A stretch of DNA of 64,000 nt from Chryseobacterium sp. FH2 (GTDB taxonomy: Bacteria > Bacteroidota > Bacteroidia > Flavobacteriales > Weeksellaceae): contig NZ_LFNE01000005.1 of assembly GCF_001045455.1 (NCBI RefSeq), positions 62,001 through 126,000 on the forward strand. Reading direction: 5' to 3'. The notes beneath the pieces were generated by a model that did no database searches, was not told the DNA's origin, and saw only the letters and a program-made list of their open reading frames with translations. A program made the translations under genes and the position numbers. Positions 52,544-62,179 of this stretch are shown here, one piece after another (within the stretch, counting starts at the first letter, position 1; each line of letters starts with the position of its first letter).

Positions 52544-52545
52544 TA

Positions 52546-52977
52546 CTATATAGCTTTTAAATGATGTTGTAAATGACCAATATAATCATTTATAATAAAT
52601 TCTAACGTGAAAATCTGAAGTTCATTTTTTGTCATATCACAGGTTCTCTGCAAAGCCCCGTCAGGAATATTTTCAACGGTGTTCACAATCTGAAAGTTCA
52701 AAAATTTCCATAGATTAATAGTATCCTGAGTTGGAATATTCTGATAATTTTGGGCTCTTACCCAAAAATTCTGGTCATAGACAATATTCTCATTTTCTTT
52801 ATATTGGGTAATTATAAATCTTCTGATATTTGATAGTGCACTATCACAAAGGTGGCCTAAAATTTCTTTTTTTGACCACTTTTCAGGAGAAATTTTATGC
52901 GACCATTCTTCTTCAGAAATATTTTCAAATCTCTGAATCTCGGCTTCAACTATATTTTTAAGTATTTGATAGTCCAT
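52546..52977 (-). CDS. DinB family protein
   Basis: A 143-residue four-helix DinB/YfiT-like protein: ISEEEWSHKISPEKWSKKEILGHLCDSALSNIRRFI has the first metal His, and the C-terminal IINDYIGHLQHHLKAI has the second and third. Family members bind Zn or Ni; several are bacillithiol- or thiol-dependent transferases, which is of interest because bshA is in the window, but no direct link is shown. Lies between folE and the cysS leader with 10- and 2-base gaps. Confidence 0.88.
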   Translation of the reverse strand: MDYQILKNIVEAEIQRFENISEEEWSHKISPEKWSKKEILGHLCDSALSNIRRFIITQYKENENIVYDQNFWVRAQNYQNIPTQDTINLWKFLNFQIVNTVENIPDGALQRTCDMTKNELQIFTLEFIINDYIGHLQHHLKAI

Positions 52978-52987
52978 TTACATTAAA

Positions 52988-53656
52988 CTAATAATCCAAT
53001 TTTGCATGGCTTCCCACATAATGCAAAAATTCCTGTCTTGTAATAGGATTGGTCCTGAAAATACCGCTCAATTCCGCTGTGATGGTCGAACTTGCCGTAT
53101 CTTTAATTCCTCTGCAATTTACACAAAGATGCTTTGCATCAATAATACAAGCCACATCTTTTGTTCCCAACGCTTCTTTCAGTGCATCTACAATCTGCAT
53201 GGTCAATCTCTCCTGAACCTGCGGCCTTTTTGCATAATAGTCAACAATTCTGTTGATTTTTGAAAGACCAATCACTTCTCCATTAGAAATGTAAGCAACA
53301 TGTGCCCTTCCGATAATCGGTAAAAAGTGATGTTCACAGAATGAATACACTGTGATATCTTTTTCCACCAGCATCTGGCGGTATTTGTATTTATTGGAAA
53401 AGGTAGAAATTCCCGGCTTATTTTCAGGAAGAAGTCCTCCGAAAATTTCATTCACATACATTTTCGCAACACGTCTCGGAGAGTCTTTCAAAGAATCATC
53501 AGTCATATCCATTCCCAACGTTTCCATGATCTCCCCAAAAAGTCCCGTAATTTTCTCTATTTTTTCTTCTGGTGATTTATCAAAAGCATCTTTCCTTATA
53601 GGCGTATGTTCTTTTCCAGTGAAAATATCATCGTCGTTATCCGTAAAATCAACCAT
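52988..53656 (-). CDS. folE: GTP cyclohydrolase I
   Basis: A 222-residue FolE. Catalytic and zinc residues in YSFCEHHFLPIIGRAHVAYI, GLSKINRIVDYYAKRPQVQERLT, and CVNCRGIKDTAS. It converts GTP to dihydroneopterin triphosphate, first step of folate synthesis. First gene of the folE-dinB-leader-cysS run; a TAnnTTTG box lies 17 bases before its ATG (53654-53656). Confidence 0.96.
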   Translation of the reverse strand: MVDFTDNDDDIFTGKEHTPIRKDAFDKSPEEKIEKITGLFGEIMETLGMDMTDDSLKDSPRRVAKMYVNEIFGGLLPENKPGISTFSNKYKYRQMLVEKDITVYSFCEHHFLPIIGRAHVAYISNGEVIGLSKINRIVDYYAKRPQVQERLTMQIVDALKEALGTKDVACIIDAKHLCVNCRGIKDTASSTITAELSGIFRTNPITRQEFLHYVGSHAKLDY

Positions 53657-53673
53657 TTTTATTTAATTTGCAA

Positions 53674-53681
53674 CAAAAATA
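53674..53681 (-). promoter_or_regulatory. -7 box (TATTTTTG) of folE
   Basis: Exact TAnnTTTG on the minus strand, 17 bases before the ATG. A TTG occurs 25 bases further upstream, longer than usual. Confidence 0.45.
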
Positions 53682-53755
53682 CGGATAATATCTTTTTAAT
53701 TTATTTCAATTAAACTAAAAATATTATCTTTCAACCCCTACTCTCACTACAAGCT

Positions 53756-54910
53756 ATGATTATTGTTGAAGAAGTACATAATGAAAATCAAAAACGAGAA
53801 TTTTTAGAGTTTCCTGCGAGACTTTACCGGCATGATAAAAACTATATCAGACCTTTAGACAAGGATATCGAAGAGATTTTTAATCCCGAAAAAAATAAAT
53901 TCTTCAAAAACGGGGAATGCAGTAGATTTTTATTTAAAAATAAACAAAATGAAACGATCGGGAAAGTTGCTGTTTTTGTGAATAAACTTTATAAACAAAA
54001 GCAGCCAACAGGAGGTCTTGGATTTTTTGACTGTATTAACAATCAAAAAACAGCAAATTTTATTTTTGATTATTGCAAAAACTGGCTTCAGCAAAGACGA
54101 ATGAAAGCGATGGATGGTCCCATAAATTTCGGGGAACGGGATAAATTTTGGGGACTTCTCATTGAGGGTCTTATTGAGCCGTTGTATGGAATGAATTATA
54201 ATTTTCCTTATTACAAAGACCTCTTTGAGAATTATGGCTTTAAAATATACTTTGAACAGCTTTGTTTTTCAAGACCAATATTTGCTGAAGTCTCGAGGGT
54301 TTTTACAGTAATGCACGCAAAACACAGTAAAAATCCGGATATTTCCGCAAGACCACTGAAAAAAAATAATCTGGAAAAATTTGCGAAAGATTTTACTGAA
54401 ATTTATAATAAAGCGTGGGCTGCACACGGTGAAGGGAAACAAATGAGCGAAGATAAAGTTCTGAAAATGTTTAAAATGATGAAACCTATCATTAATGAAC
54501 ATATTTCTTGGTTTATATATGAAAACGAAAAACCTGTAGCCATGTGGATGAATATTCCAGATTTAAATCAATGGTTTAAATATCTGAATGGAAAATTTGG
54601 ACTTTTAGAAAAACTTAAATTTTTATGGATTAAAAAATTCAAGAGAAATGAAAAGATGGTCGGAATCGTTTTCGGGGTAGTTCCTGAATGGCAAAGGAAA
54701 GGTCTCGAAGGCTATATGATTTGGGAGGGAACCCAACATCTAAGAAAACATACTGATTTTAAAACAACCGAACTCCAGTGGATTGGTGATTTTAATCCTA
54801 AAATGATAAAAATTGCTGAAAATCTGGATACGACAGTGACCAGAAAACTAGCAACTTATCGATACTTGTTTGATCAGAATAAGGAATTTGAAAGACATCC
54901 GATGCTGTAA
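53756..54910 (+). CDS. GNAT-like N-acyltransferase domain protein (YghO-like), function unknown
   Basis: A 384-residue soluble protein. It contains FPARLYRHDKNYIRPLDKDIEEIF near the start, AMDGPINFGERDKFWGLLIEG (about 120-140) and a C-terminal acetyltransferase-like part with MVGIVFGVVPEWQRKGLEGYMIW (about 300-322), where QRKGLE stands in the acetyl-CoA loop position. I recall similar proteins as YghO-like or GNAT family. Substrate unknown. The stop codon is the first base triplet of a perfect 25-bp hairpin. Confidence 0.8.
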   Translation: MIIVEEVHNENQKREFLEFPARLYRHDKNYIRPLDKDIEEIFNPEKNKFFKNGECSRFLFKNKQNETIGKVAVFVNKLYKQKQPTGGLGFFDCINNQKTANFIFDYCKNWLQQRRMKAMDGPINFGERDKFWGLLIEGLIEPLYGMNYNFPYYKDLFENYGFKIYFEQLCFSRPIFAEVSRVFTVMHAKHSKNPDISARPLKKNNLEKFAKDFTEIYNKAWAAHGEGKQMSEDKVLKMFKMMKPIINEHISWFIYENEKPVAMWMNIPDLNQWFKYLNGKFGLLEKLKFLWIKKFKRNEKMVGIVFGVVPEWQRKGLEGYMIWEGTQHLRKHTDFKTTELQWIGDFNPKMIKIAENLDTTVTRKLATYRYLFDQNKEFERHPML

Positions 54911-54960
54911 TATTGCTGGTTTCGGCGGAGCCAAAGGCTCCGCCGAAACCAGCAATATTA
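54908..54960. repeat. Perfect 25-bp GC-rich hairpin beginning at a stop codon
   Basis: 25 bases from 54908 (TAATATTGCTGGTTTCGGCG...) are exactly complementary to 54936-54960 around loop AAA. The core CGGCG-n-CC AAA GG-n-CGCCG is shared with 44194-44232. The plus strand has no T-run after it. Confidence 0.75.
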
Positions 54961-54963
54961 CAC

Positions 54964-54994
54964 AAAAAAAGCCTTGCTAAAAAAAACAAGACTT
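54964..54994 (-). terminator. Terminator of metF
   Basis: Minus strand AAGTCTTG pairs with CAAGGCTT (one G-U), then T7. Confidence 0.75.
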
Positions 54995-55020
54995 TAAAAT
55001 CAAAATATCACTTTACTTTA

Positions 55021-55980
55021 TTAGAATAGCTCTCCGGCTACTTGTTTAATATTATCACTTTTACCCATAGAGTAAAAATGCAGAACAGGAACTCCAAAAT
55101 CAAGCAATTCTTTACATTGATTGATGGCCCATTCAATTCCGATTTGTTTTACAGCTTCATTATTTTTGGCACTTTCAACCTCATTAATCAATTCTTCAGG
55201 TAAATCAATTTTAAAGACCTGAGGTAAAATTTTTAAATGCTTTTTTGTTGCAATTGGCTTTATTCCAGGAATAATAGGAACTGTAATTCCCATCTCTCGT
55301 GCTTTTGTTACAAATTCAATATACTTTTTATTATCAAAAAACATTTGGGTTACAATATAATCCGCCCCGGCATCAACTTTTTGCTTCAGCCATTTCAAGT
55401 CATAATTCATGGAAGGTGCTTCCATATGTTTTTCTGGATATCCTGCTACTCCGATACAGAATTTATTATGCTCTTCACATTCTTTCTCTTCGTTATGAAG
55501 GTATTTTCCACGTCCTAAATCATTAATCTGATGAACCAAGTCCATCGCACTTGCATGTCCTCCCTGTGTGGGTTCAAAATATTGATGACCTTTCATCGCA
55601 TCTCCTCTCAAAGCCATAATATTGTCAATTCCCAAATACATACAGTCAACCAAAAGATATTCCGTTTCTTCTTTGGTAAAACCTCCGCAAAGTAAGTGTG
55701 GAACGGTATCTACATTATATTTATGTTGAATAGCAGCACAAATCCCCAATGTTCCGGGACGCATTCTTGTGATACGGCGTTCCATCAAGCCATTTCCTTT
55801 ATCAATATAAATATATTCTTCTCTGGAAGTCGTAACATCGATAAATGGAGGCTTAAACTCCATTAAAGGATCTATATTTTTATATAAATCTTCAATACCA
55901 ATCCCTTTTTTCGGTGGAACAACCTCTAAAGAAAATAGAGCCTTTCCATTTGCATTTTTTATATGATCTGTTATCTTCAT
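55021..55980 (-). CDS. metF: 5,10-methylenetetrahydrofolate reductase
   Basis: A 319-residue TIM-barrel flavoenzyme: FSLEVVPPKKG, PPFIDVTTS, HLLCGGFTKEETEYLL, DNIMALRGDA and DYIVTQMFFDNKKY, all recognisable in MetF (FAD and folate sites). It makes 5-methyl-THF for methionine synthase, encoded just upstream. Last gene of the methionine operon; 9 bases separate it from metH (C-terminal part). Confidence 0.96.
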   Translation of the reverse strand: MKITDHIKNANGKALFSLEVVPPKKGIGIEDLYKNIDPLMEFKPPFIDVTTSREEYIYIDKGNGLMERRITRMRPGTLGICAAIQHKYNVDTVPHLLCGGFTKEETEYLLVDCMYLGIDNIMALRGDAMKGHQYFEPTQGGHASAMDLVHQINDLGRGKYLHNEEKECEEHNKFCIGVAGYPEKHMEAPSMNYDLKWLKQKVDAGADYIVTQMFFDNKKYIEFVTKAREMGITVPIIPGIKPIATKKHLKILPQVFKIDLPEELINEVESAKNNEAVKQIGIEWAINQCKELLDFGVPVLHFYSMGKSDNIKQVAGELF

Positions 55981-55989
55981 GTCTGTTAT

Positions 55990-58650
55990 TTAATCTGCTA
56001 AATTTGGTGACAACCATTTTCTCGCTTCCTGTAATGAAATTCCTTTTCTTTTTGAATAGTCTTTTAACTGGTCTTCTGTAATTTTTCCCAAGCCAAAATA
56101 TTTTGCATGCGGGCTCCCAAAATAATATCCCGAAACAGAGGCTGTAGGGAACATCGCTAAACTTTCTGTAAGATAGACTCCAATATTTTCTTTAACTTTT
56201 AATAAATCCCAAATCGCATGTTTTTCCAAATGATCTGGACACGCAGGATAACCGGGAGCCGGACGGATTCCTTTATATTTTTCGGCAATTAAATCTTCAT
56301 TGCTTAAATTTTCCTGATTCGCATACCCCCAATATTCGGTTCTGACTTTTTTATGTAAAAATTCAGCATAGGCTTCCGCAAAACGGTCTGCTAAAGCTTT
56401 GACCATAATCGCGTTATAATCATCATTTGCTTTTTCATATTCTTCTGCCAGTTCATCTGTACCAAAACCTGTTGTCACACAGAAAGCTCCCATATAGTCG
56501 GTTTTTCCTGAACTTTGAGGAGCAATAAAATCGCTTAGCGCCAAATATTCTTTCCCTTTTGATTTCTGAACCTGTTGTCTTAATGTTAAAAATTTAACCT
56601 GCTCGTTATCATTTTCATCAAAGATTAAAATATCATCCGTTTCATTAGAATTTGCTTTAAAAATTCCGAAAATGGCTTTTGCGGTTAATAATTTTTCGTT
56701 TAAAATTTTCTTTAAAATAACCTGCGCATCTTTGAACAATTCTTGCGCCTGCGCTCCGACTACCTCATCTTCTAAAATATTTGGATATTTTCCGTGTAAA
56801 TCCCAGCTTCTGAAAAATGGAGACCAGTCGATAAAAGGAACCAATTCATTCAAATCCTGATTTTTAAAAATCTGGATACCCAATTGATTCGGTGTGAAAA
56901 TTTCTTCATTTTCCCAGTCAATTTTAAATTTATCTTTTCGTGCATCTTCAATGGAAACGTAATTCTTATCAACCTGTCTGTTTAAGAATTTTTCCCTGAA
57001 ATCAGAATAATCATTCTTCAAATCCTCAACATATTCTTTATTTCTGTCTCCCAATAAAGAACTCACCACGTTTACCGCTCTGGAGGCATCATTTACGTGA
57101 ACGACAGCATTTTTATATTTTAAATCGATTTTCACTGCGGTATGTGCTTTTGAAGTTGTTGCACCACCGATTAACAATGGAAAATCTAAATTTTGCCTTT
57201 CCAATTCCTGAGCTATATATACCATTTCATCCAAACTTGGTGTAATCAATCCGCTCAATCCGATAACATCTACTTTTTCTTCAATTGCAGTCTGAATAAT
57301 TTTTTCGGCAGGAACCATCACTCCAAGGTCAACAATTTCATAATTGTTACATCCTAAAACTACACTCACAATATTTTTACCGATGTCATGAACATCACCT
57401 TTTACTGTAGCCATCAGGATTTTCCCATTGGCAGGTTTTGTTCCGTCTTTTTCCGCTTCGATGAATGGCTGTAAATAAGCAACCGCTTTTTTCATTACCC
57501 TTGCCGATTTTACTACTTGCGGCAAGAACATTTTCCCGCTTCCGAACAAATCCCCGACAACGCCCATTCCAGTCATTAAATTAACTTCAATAACATGCAA
57601 AGGTTTTACAGCGTGTTGTCTTGCTTCTTCCACATCTTCTTCAATAAAACGGTCGATTCCTTTTACTAAAGAATGCGTAATTCTTTCCTGTAAAGGTTTT
57701 GTTCGCCATTCAAGTTCTTCAACCTTTTCTTTTTTTACAGATTTATGCTTTTCAGAATAATCTAAAAGCCTTTCCGTTGCATCTTCTCTTTTGTCAAGAA
57801 TAACGTCTTCAACAAGTTCCAGAAGCTCTTTATTAATCTCATCATAAACCTCCAGCATCGCAGGGTTTACAATTCCCATATTCATTCCTGCCTGAATAGC
57901 ATGATAAAGGAAGACCGAGTGCATTGCTTCCCTCACTGTATCATTTCCACGGAAGGAGAATGAAACATTACTCACTCCCCCACTCACAGACGCATACGGA
58001 AGATTCTGACGAACCCATCTGGTTGCTTCGATGAAGTCGATTGCATTTCTTCTGTGTTCATCCATCCCGGTTGCGACAGGAAAAATATTTAAATCGAAAA
58101 TAATATCCTCTGCAGGGAAATTCAGTTGATTCACCAAAATATCATAAGAACGCTTTGCAATCTCAATTCTACGTTCATAAGTATCGGCTTGCCCTTCCTC
58201 ATCGAATGCCATGACAATCATCGCGGCACCATATCTTTTGATAGCTTTTGCATGTTTGATAAACTCTTCTTCACCTTCTTTTAAGCTGATGGAATTTACC
58301 ACACATTTTCCTTGAGCAACCTGCAATCCCGCCTCTAAAATCTCCCATTTTGAAGAGTCAATCATGATAGGGATTCTGGAAATGTCAGGTTCGGCAGCAA
58401 TTAAATTTAAAAACTTAATCATCGAAGCTTTTCCGTCAATCAATCCGTCATCGAAATTGACATCAAGAATCTGCGCCCCACCTTCAACCTGATGACGGGC
58501 AATATCCAGCGCTTCCCCGAATTTTTCTTCTTTTATTAATCTTAAAAACTTCTTTGAGCCGGCAACATTAGTTCTTTCACCAACGTTGATGAAGTTACTT
58601 TCCGGCGTAATAATCAAAGGCTCAAGCCCTGATAATCTTAAATATTTCAT
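55990..58650 (-). CDS. metH: Methionine synthase, folate-, B12- and activation-domain part
   Basis: An 886-residue protein holding the last three MetH modules: pterin-binding domain (about 10-290; [26 protein letters not shown]), cobalamin cap plus B12 Rossmann domain (about 330-560) with [10 protein letters not shown] carrying the lower-ligand His (about 420), and the SAM-binding activation domain (about 560-886; [11 protein letters not shown] near the end). The homocysteine-binding module is a separate gene (59830-60840), as is usual in flavobacteria to my memory. Start ATG 58648-58650, preferred over the TTG one codon upstream. Begins 4 bases after the desaturase stop. Confidence 0.95.
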   Translation of the reverse strand: MKYLRLSGLEPLIITPESNFINVGERTNVAGSKKFLRLIKEEKFGEALDIARHQVEGGAQILDVNFDDGLIDGKASMIKFLNLIAAEPDISRIPIMIDSSKWEILEAGLQVAQGKCVVNSISLKEGEEEFIKHAKAIKRYGAAMIVMAFDEEGQADTYERRIEIAKRSYDILVNQLNFPAEDIIFDLNIFPVATGMDEHRRNAIDFIEATRWVRQNLPYASVSGGVSNVSFSFRGNDTVREAMHSVFLYHAIQAGMNMGIVNPAMLEVYDEINKELLELVEDVILDKREDATERLLDYSEKHKSVKKEKVEELEWRTKPLQERITHSLVKGIDRFIEEDVEEARQHAVKPLHVIEVNLMTGMGVVGDLFGSGKMFLPQVVKSARVMKKAVAYLQPFIEAEKDGTKPANGKILMATVKGDVHDIGKNIVSVVLGCNNYEIVDLGVMVPAEKIIQTAIEEKVDVIGLSGLITPSLDEMVYIAQELERQNLDFPLLIGGATTSKAHTAVKIDLKYKNAVVHVNDASRAVNVVSSLLGDRNKEYVEDLKNDYSDFREKFLNRQVDKNYVSIEDARKDKFKIDWENEEIFTPNQLGIQIFKNQDLNELVPFIDWSPFFRSWDLHGKYPNILEDEVVGAQAQELFKDAQVILKKILNEKLLTAKAIFGIFKANSNETDDILIFDENDNEQVKFLTLRQQVQKSKGKEYLALSDFIAPQSSGKTDYMGAFCVTTGFGTDELAEEYEKANDDYNAIMVKALADRFAEAYAEFLHKKVRTEYWGYANQENLSNEDLIAEKYKGIRPAPGYPACPDHLEKHAIWDLLKVKENIGVYLTESLAMFPTASVSGYYFGSPHAKYFGLGKITEDQLKDYSKRKGISLQEARKWLSPNLAD

Positions 58651-58654
58651 CAAT

Positions 58655-59746
58655 TTATTCTTCTAAGATAAAATATGCGTTATTTGCATTTTGCCTCAGC
58701 AAATCAACATGTTTGCCCAAAGCGGTAAAAATTGGAAACCTCTTGTATGCCAAATTGTGCTTTTGGGCAAATTCTTCAATTTCCTCTGTAATTTCATTAT
58801 AATAACAATAACTGTAATTTGGAAAAAGATGATGGGCAACGTGAAAGTTGAAATTTCCCAACACATTTCTTATAAACCAGTTATTTTCTTTTAAATCATT
58901 GGTCACCTCAAACTGGTGGTGAAGCCAGCTGAACGGCAATCCGTTTTTTTCATCCAATTTTGGAAAAGCGTTGTCTGGAAGCGGATGCAAAGGCAGCAAA
59001 ACAAACAGCGCGAAAATACTCGCGGCAATCACCTGCAGAAACCAGGCTCCCAACGCCAAGCCGACAGACACTTTAAAAAATAAAACAGGAACTGCAATCT
59101 GATAGAAAAAGTAGAACAGTTTATAAAATACCATTTTTGCTTTCTCAATTGCTGGTATTGCTCCCTGAGTTTTCAGAATTACTCTTTCTTTATCAAAAAA
59201 ATCCCTGAAATCTCTTATAAACATCCAATTGAACAGATATAAAGGATACACCAAAAAGAAAAAGAAATGCTGATATTTCTGAATTCCTTTCGCTTTAATC
59301 CAGGGAACAATTAAGAGAAGCCCACTCTGCTCAATATCTGTGTCCCATCCGTCCACATTCGGATAAGCGTGGTGGCTTGCGATGTGTCTCTTTTTCCAGA
59401 TGTAGGAGTTTGCGCCTACAAAATCAAAAATCTGTAACACCAAACCGTTTAATTTTTTGCTTTTGTAAATATTATTATGGGCAGCTTCGTGGATTAAATT
59501 TAAATAAATCAATACCAAAGAAATTCCCATCAAAACAAAACTCGAAATATAAACCCAAGGTTTTCCGGCATTAAAAACAGCAAACACATATAAACTGAAA
59601 TAGACCAAAGGCAAAATAATGGCTTTGATCTGAATATAAATATCCCTGTTTTCGGGAATGGCTTCTATACGCTGGTTCACTTTTTTTCTTAGTTCATTAA
59701 ACAGTTGTATATCTTCTGAATCTTTTAAGTAAATCGGCTTTTCCAT
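58655..59746 (-). CDS. Membrane fatty acid desaturase (acyl-CoA desaturase-like)
   Basis: A 363-residue di-iron membrane desaturase with the three His boxes HEAAH (about 87), HIASHH (about 118-123) and HVAHH (about 305), and four hydrophobic spans. It resembles linoleoyl-CoA-type front-end desaturases, here without a cytochrome b5 domain. It inserts a double bond in fatty acyl chains with O2. Unusually it sits between the two halves of metH: 83 bases after metH-N, 4 bases before metH-C. Expression with methionine synthesis is implied. A carotenoid or sphingolipid hydroxylase is less likely. Confidence 0.86.
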   Translation of the reverse strand: MEKPIYLKDSEDIQLFNELRKKVNQRIEAIPENRDIYIQIKAIILPLVYFSLYVFAVFNAGKPWVYISSFVLMGISLVLIYLNLIHEAAHNNIYKSKKLNGLVLQIFDFVGANSYIWKKRHIASHHAYPNVDGWDTDIEQSGLLLIVPWIKAKGIQKYQHFFFFLVYPLYLFNWMFIRDFRDFFDKERVILKTQGAIPAIEKAKMVFYKLFYFFYQIAVPVLFFKVSVGLALGAWFLQVIAASIFALFVLLPLHPLPDNAFPKLDEKNGLPFSWLHHQFEVTNDLKENNWFIRNVLGNFNFHVAHHLFPNYSYCYYNEITEEIEEFAQKHNLAYKRFPIFTALGKHVDLLRQNANNAYFILEE

Positions 59747-59829
59747 ATCTTTAAATTTTGTGGTTCATTTAAAGATAATATTAAAAAACCGTTCCTTTTT
59801 TATCGATTCAATAAAAAAAATCTATCAAA

Positions 59830-60840
59830 TCAGACAAATTCCTTCAATTTTCTTGGTGGGTAATTCGCGACCAAATCTGCAATCGCTTTGATATGGTCCG
59901 GTGTTGTTCCGCAGCAACCTCCGATAATATTGACTAATCTTTTTTCTACATATTCTTTAATCTGACCGGCCATATCTTCCGGTGTTTCATCATATTTTCC
60001 GAAAGCATTCGGAAGACCTGCATTCGGATATGCAGAAACATGGAACTCTGAATTATGCGCCAATGTTTCCAAATATGGTGTCAATTGATTTGCTCCTAAA
60101 GCACAGTTGAAACCTACACTTAATAAATTCAAATGTGAAACAGAAATTAAAAATGCTTCTGCAGTTTGTCCGCTCAACGTTCTGCCTGACGCATCTGTAA
60201 TGGTTCCGGAAACCATGATGGGGATTTTAATTCTTCTTTCATCCTGAATTTCATCGATAGCGAATAATGCCGCTTTTGCATTTAATGTATCGAAAATCGT
60301 TTCAACCAAAAGAATATCCGAGCCTCCATCTAATAATGCCTCGCTCTGTTGCTTATAAGCTACTCTCAATTCTTCAAAAGTGATTGCTCTGTAACCCGGG
60401 TCATTGACATCAGGACTTAAACTTGCAGTTCTGTTTGTCGGTCCGATAGAACCTGCTACAAATCTTGGTTTATCCGGATTTTTTAAAGTAAATTCGTCAC
60501 AAACTTTTCTTGCAATTTTTGCAGATTCATAATTCAGTTCATATACTAAATCTTCCATGTGATAATCTGCCATTGCAATCGTCGTTCCCGAAAATGTATT
60601 AGTCTCGATAATGTCTGCTCCGGCTTCCAAATATTTTTTATGAACTTCTTCAATTGCTTGTGGTTGTGTTAATGAAAGTAAATCGTTATTTCCTTTCACC
60701 GGATGTACCCAGTCTTTGAAACGCTCGCCACGATAATCTTCTTCCTCGAATTTATATCGTTGAAGCATGGTTCCCATTGCTCCGTCCAGGATTAAAATTC
60801 TCTCGGATAACGCTTTGTATAATTGTTCTGAATTTTTCAT
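59830..60840 (-). CDS. metH: Methionine synthase, homocysteine-binding part
   Basis: A 336-residue homocysteine S-methyltransferase barrel from ATG 60838-60840. [11 protein letters not shown] at the start, [14 protein letters not shown], and zinc Cys in [10 protein letters not shown] and [11 protein letters not shown] show a full metal site. It binds homocysteine for methyl transfer with the B12 half encoded at 55990-58650. Together the two ORFs cover a classic MetH of about 1,220 residues. 54 bases after metZ; the longer frame to 60885 adds only upstream DNA. Confidence 0.93.
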   Translation of the reverse strand: MKNSEQLYKALSERILILDGAMGTMLQRYKFEEEDYRGERFKDWVHPVKGNNDLLSLTQPQAIEEVHKKYLEAGADIIETNTFSGTTIAMADYHMEDLVYELNYESAKIARKVCDEFTLKNPDKPRFVAGSIGPTNRTASLSPDVNDPGYRAITFEELRVAYKQQSEALLDGGSDILLVETIFDTLNAKAALFAIDEIQDERRIKIPIMVSGTITDASGRTLSGQTAEAFLISVSHLNLLSVGFNCALGANQLTPYLETLAHNSEFHVSAYPNAGLPNAFGKYDETPEDMAGQIKEYVEKRLVNIIGGCCGTTPDHIKAIADLVANYPPRKLKEFV

Positions 60841-60894
60841 TACTTTTCTTTCTATTAATTTTTCAAACCGCAAAGGCCTTGACAAGGCTTGTTT

Positions 60895-62055
60895 TTAATC
60901 CAATGCCTGTTTTAAATCTGCAATAATATCATCTACATTTTCCAAACCGACAGAACAGCGAACCAAGCCGGCCGTAATTCCGACTTCATTTCTTTCTTCA
61001 TCAGACAATTTGGAATGTGTCGTAGATGCAGGATGCGTAACAATCGTTCTTGTATCTCCAAGGTTTGCAGAAAGTGAACACATTTTAATTTTATCTAAAA
61101 AATTTCTTCCACCTTCAATTCCGCCTTTGATTTCGAATGCAACGATGTTTCCTCCCAGTTTCATTTGCTTTTTTGCCACATTATAACTTGGATGAGATGG
61201 CAGAAATGGATATTTTGTCAATTCTACGTTCGGATGGCTTTCTAAAAATTCAGCAACCTTTAAAGCATTTTCACAATGTTTTTCAACACGGATTGCCAAT
61301 GTTTCCAAGCTTTTTGATAACACCCAAGCGTTAAAAGGCGACATTGCAGGACCTGTATTTCTTGCGAAAAGATATATTTCTCTGATTAAATCTTCTCTTC
61401 CAACCGCCACTCCACCTAAAACACGACCTTGCCCGTCAATTAATTTTGTAGCGGAATGTACCACGATGTCAGCTCCGTATTTAATCGGCTGTTGGAGATA
61501 TGGTGTTGCAAAGCAATTATCTACAATGAAAATCAGATTATGTTTTTTTGCAATCTGTCCAAAAAATTCTAAATCTAAAACCTCAATTGCAGGATTAGTC
61601 GGGGTTTCCAGATATACAATTTTCGTATTCGGCTGAATATATTTTTCTACGTTTTCTGCATCTTCTGCTTTAAAATATGTTGTTTCGATATTCCATTTCG
61701 GGAAATATTTTGTGAACAGTGTGTGCGTTGAACCAAAAACGGACTGACAACTCACGATATGGTCACCTGCATTTAACAAAGTCGCGAAAGTTGAATAGAT
61801 TGCCGCCATTCCCGTTGCAAAAGCATATCCTGCCTCTGCACCCTCCATTTTGGCGATTTTATCCGTGAATTCAGTCACATTAGGATTCGAAAACCGGCTA
61901 TATAAATTCTTTGATTTTTCTTCTGCAAAACTTGCTCTCATGTCTTCCGCATCCTGAAAAATAAAGCTTGACGTGAGATATAAAGGCGTTGAATGCTCAT
62001 CAAACTGGGTTCTCTCAGTTTGTGTTCTTATCGCGAAGGTTTCAAAATTTTCCAT
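60895..62055 (-). CDS. metZ: O-succinylhomoserine sulfhydrylase / cystathionine-type PLP enzyme
   Basis: A 386-residue fold-type I PLP enzyme: LYLTSSFIFQDAEDM, YSRFSNPNVTEFTDKIAKMEGAE, FGSTHTLFTKYFPKW, VYLETPTNPAIEVLD and the cofactor lysine in VVHSATKLIDGQGRVLGG. The SRFSNPNVTEF text fits O-acyl-homoserine sulfhydrylases (MetZ/MetY) that make homocysteine directly from sulfide. Since the genome's activating enzyme is MetX-like, the substrate may be the acetyl ester. Between metH-N and the hom gene. Confidence 0.9.
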   Translation of the reverse strand: MENFETFAIRTQTERTQFDEHSTPLYLTSSFIFQDAEDMRASFAEEKSKNLYSRFSNPNVTEFTDKIAKMEGAEAGYAFATGMAAIYSTFATLLNAGDHIVSCQSVFGSTHTLFTKYFPKWNIETTYFKAEDAENVEKYIQPNTKIVYLETPTNPAIEVLDLEFFGQIAKKHNLIFIVDNCFATPYLQQPIKYGADIVVHSATKLIDGQGRVLGGVAVGREDLIREIYLFARNTGPAMSPFNAWVLSKSLETLAIRVEKHCENALKVAEFLESHPNVELTKYPFLPSHPSYNVAKKQMKLGGNIVAFEIKGGIEGGRNFLDKIKMCSLSANLGDTRTIVTHPASTTHSKLSDEERNEVGITAGLVRCSVGLENVDDIIADLKQALD

Positions 62056-62063
62056 AAACTTAA

Positions 62064-62175
62064 AAATGTAGTAATGTATAGTTTAGCAATGTAACAATGA
62101 GATGCTTCAACAGGCTCAGCATGACAATGGTAATGAATATTGGTAAACTGTCACATTATTAATTGTTATATTAAT
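62064..62175. repeat. Dispersed composite palindrome, 'TAGCAATGTA' family, copy 3
   Basis: Left TGTAGTAATGTATAG and TTTAGCAATGTAACAATG, inner segment 62099-62130 with GATGCTTCAACAGGCTCAGC, right TTGGTAAACTGTCACATT and AATTGTTATATTAAT. Same order as copy 2 in the paa operon. It fills the metZ-hom gap. Confidence 0.65.
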
Positions 62176-62179
62176 ATTA

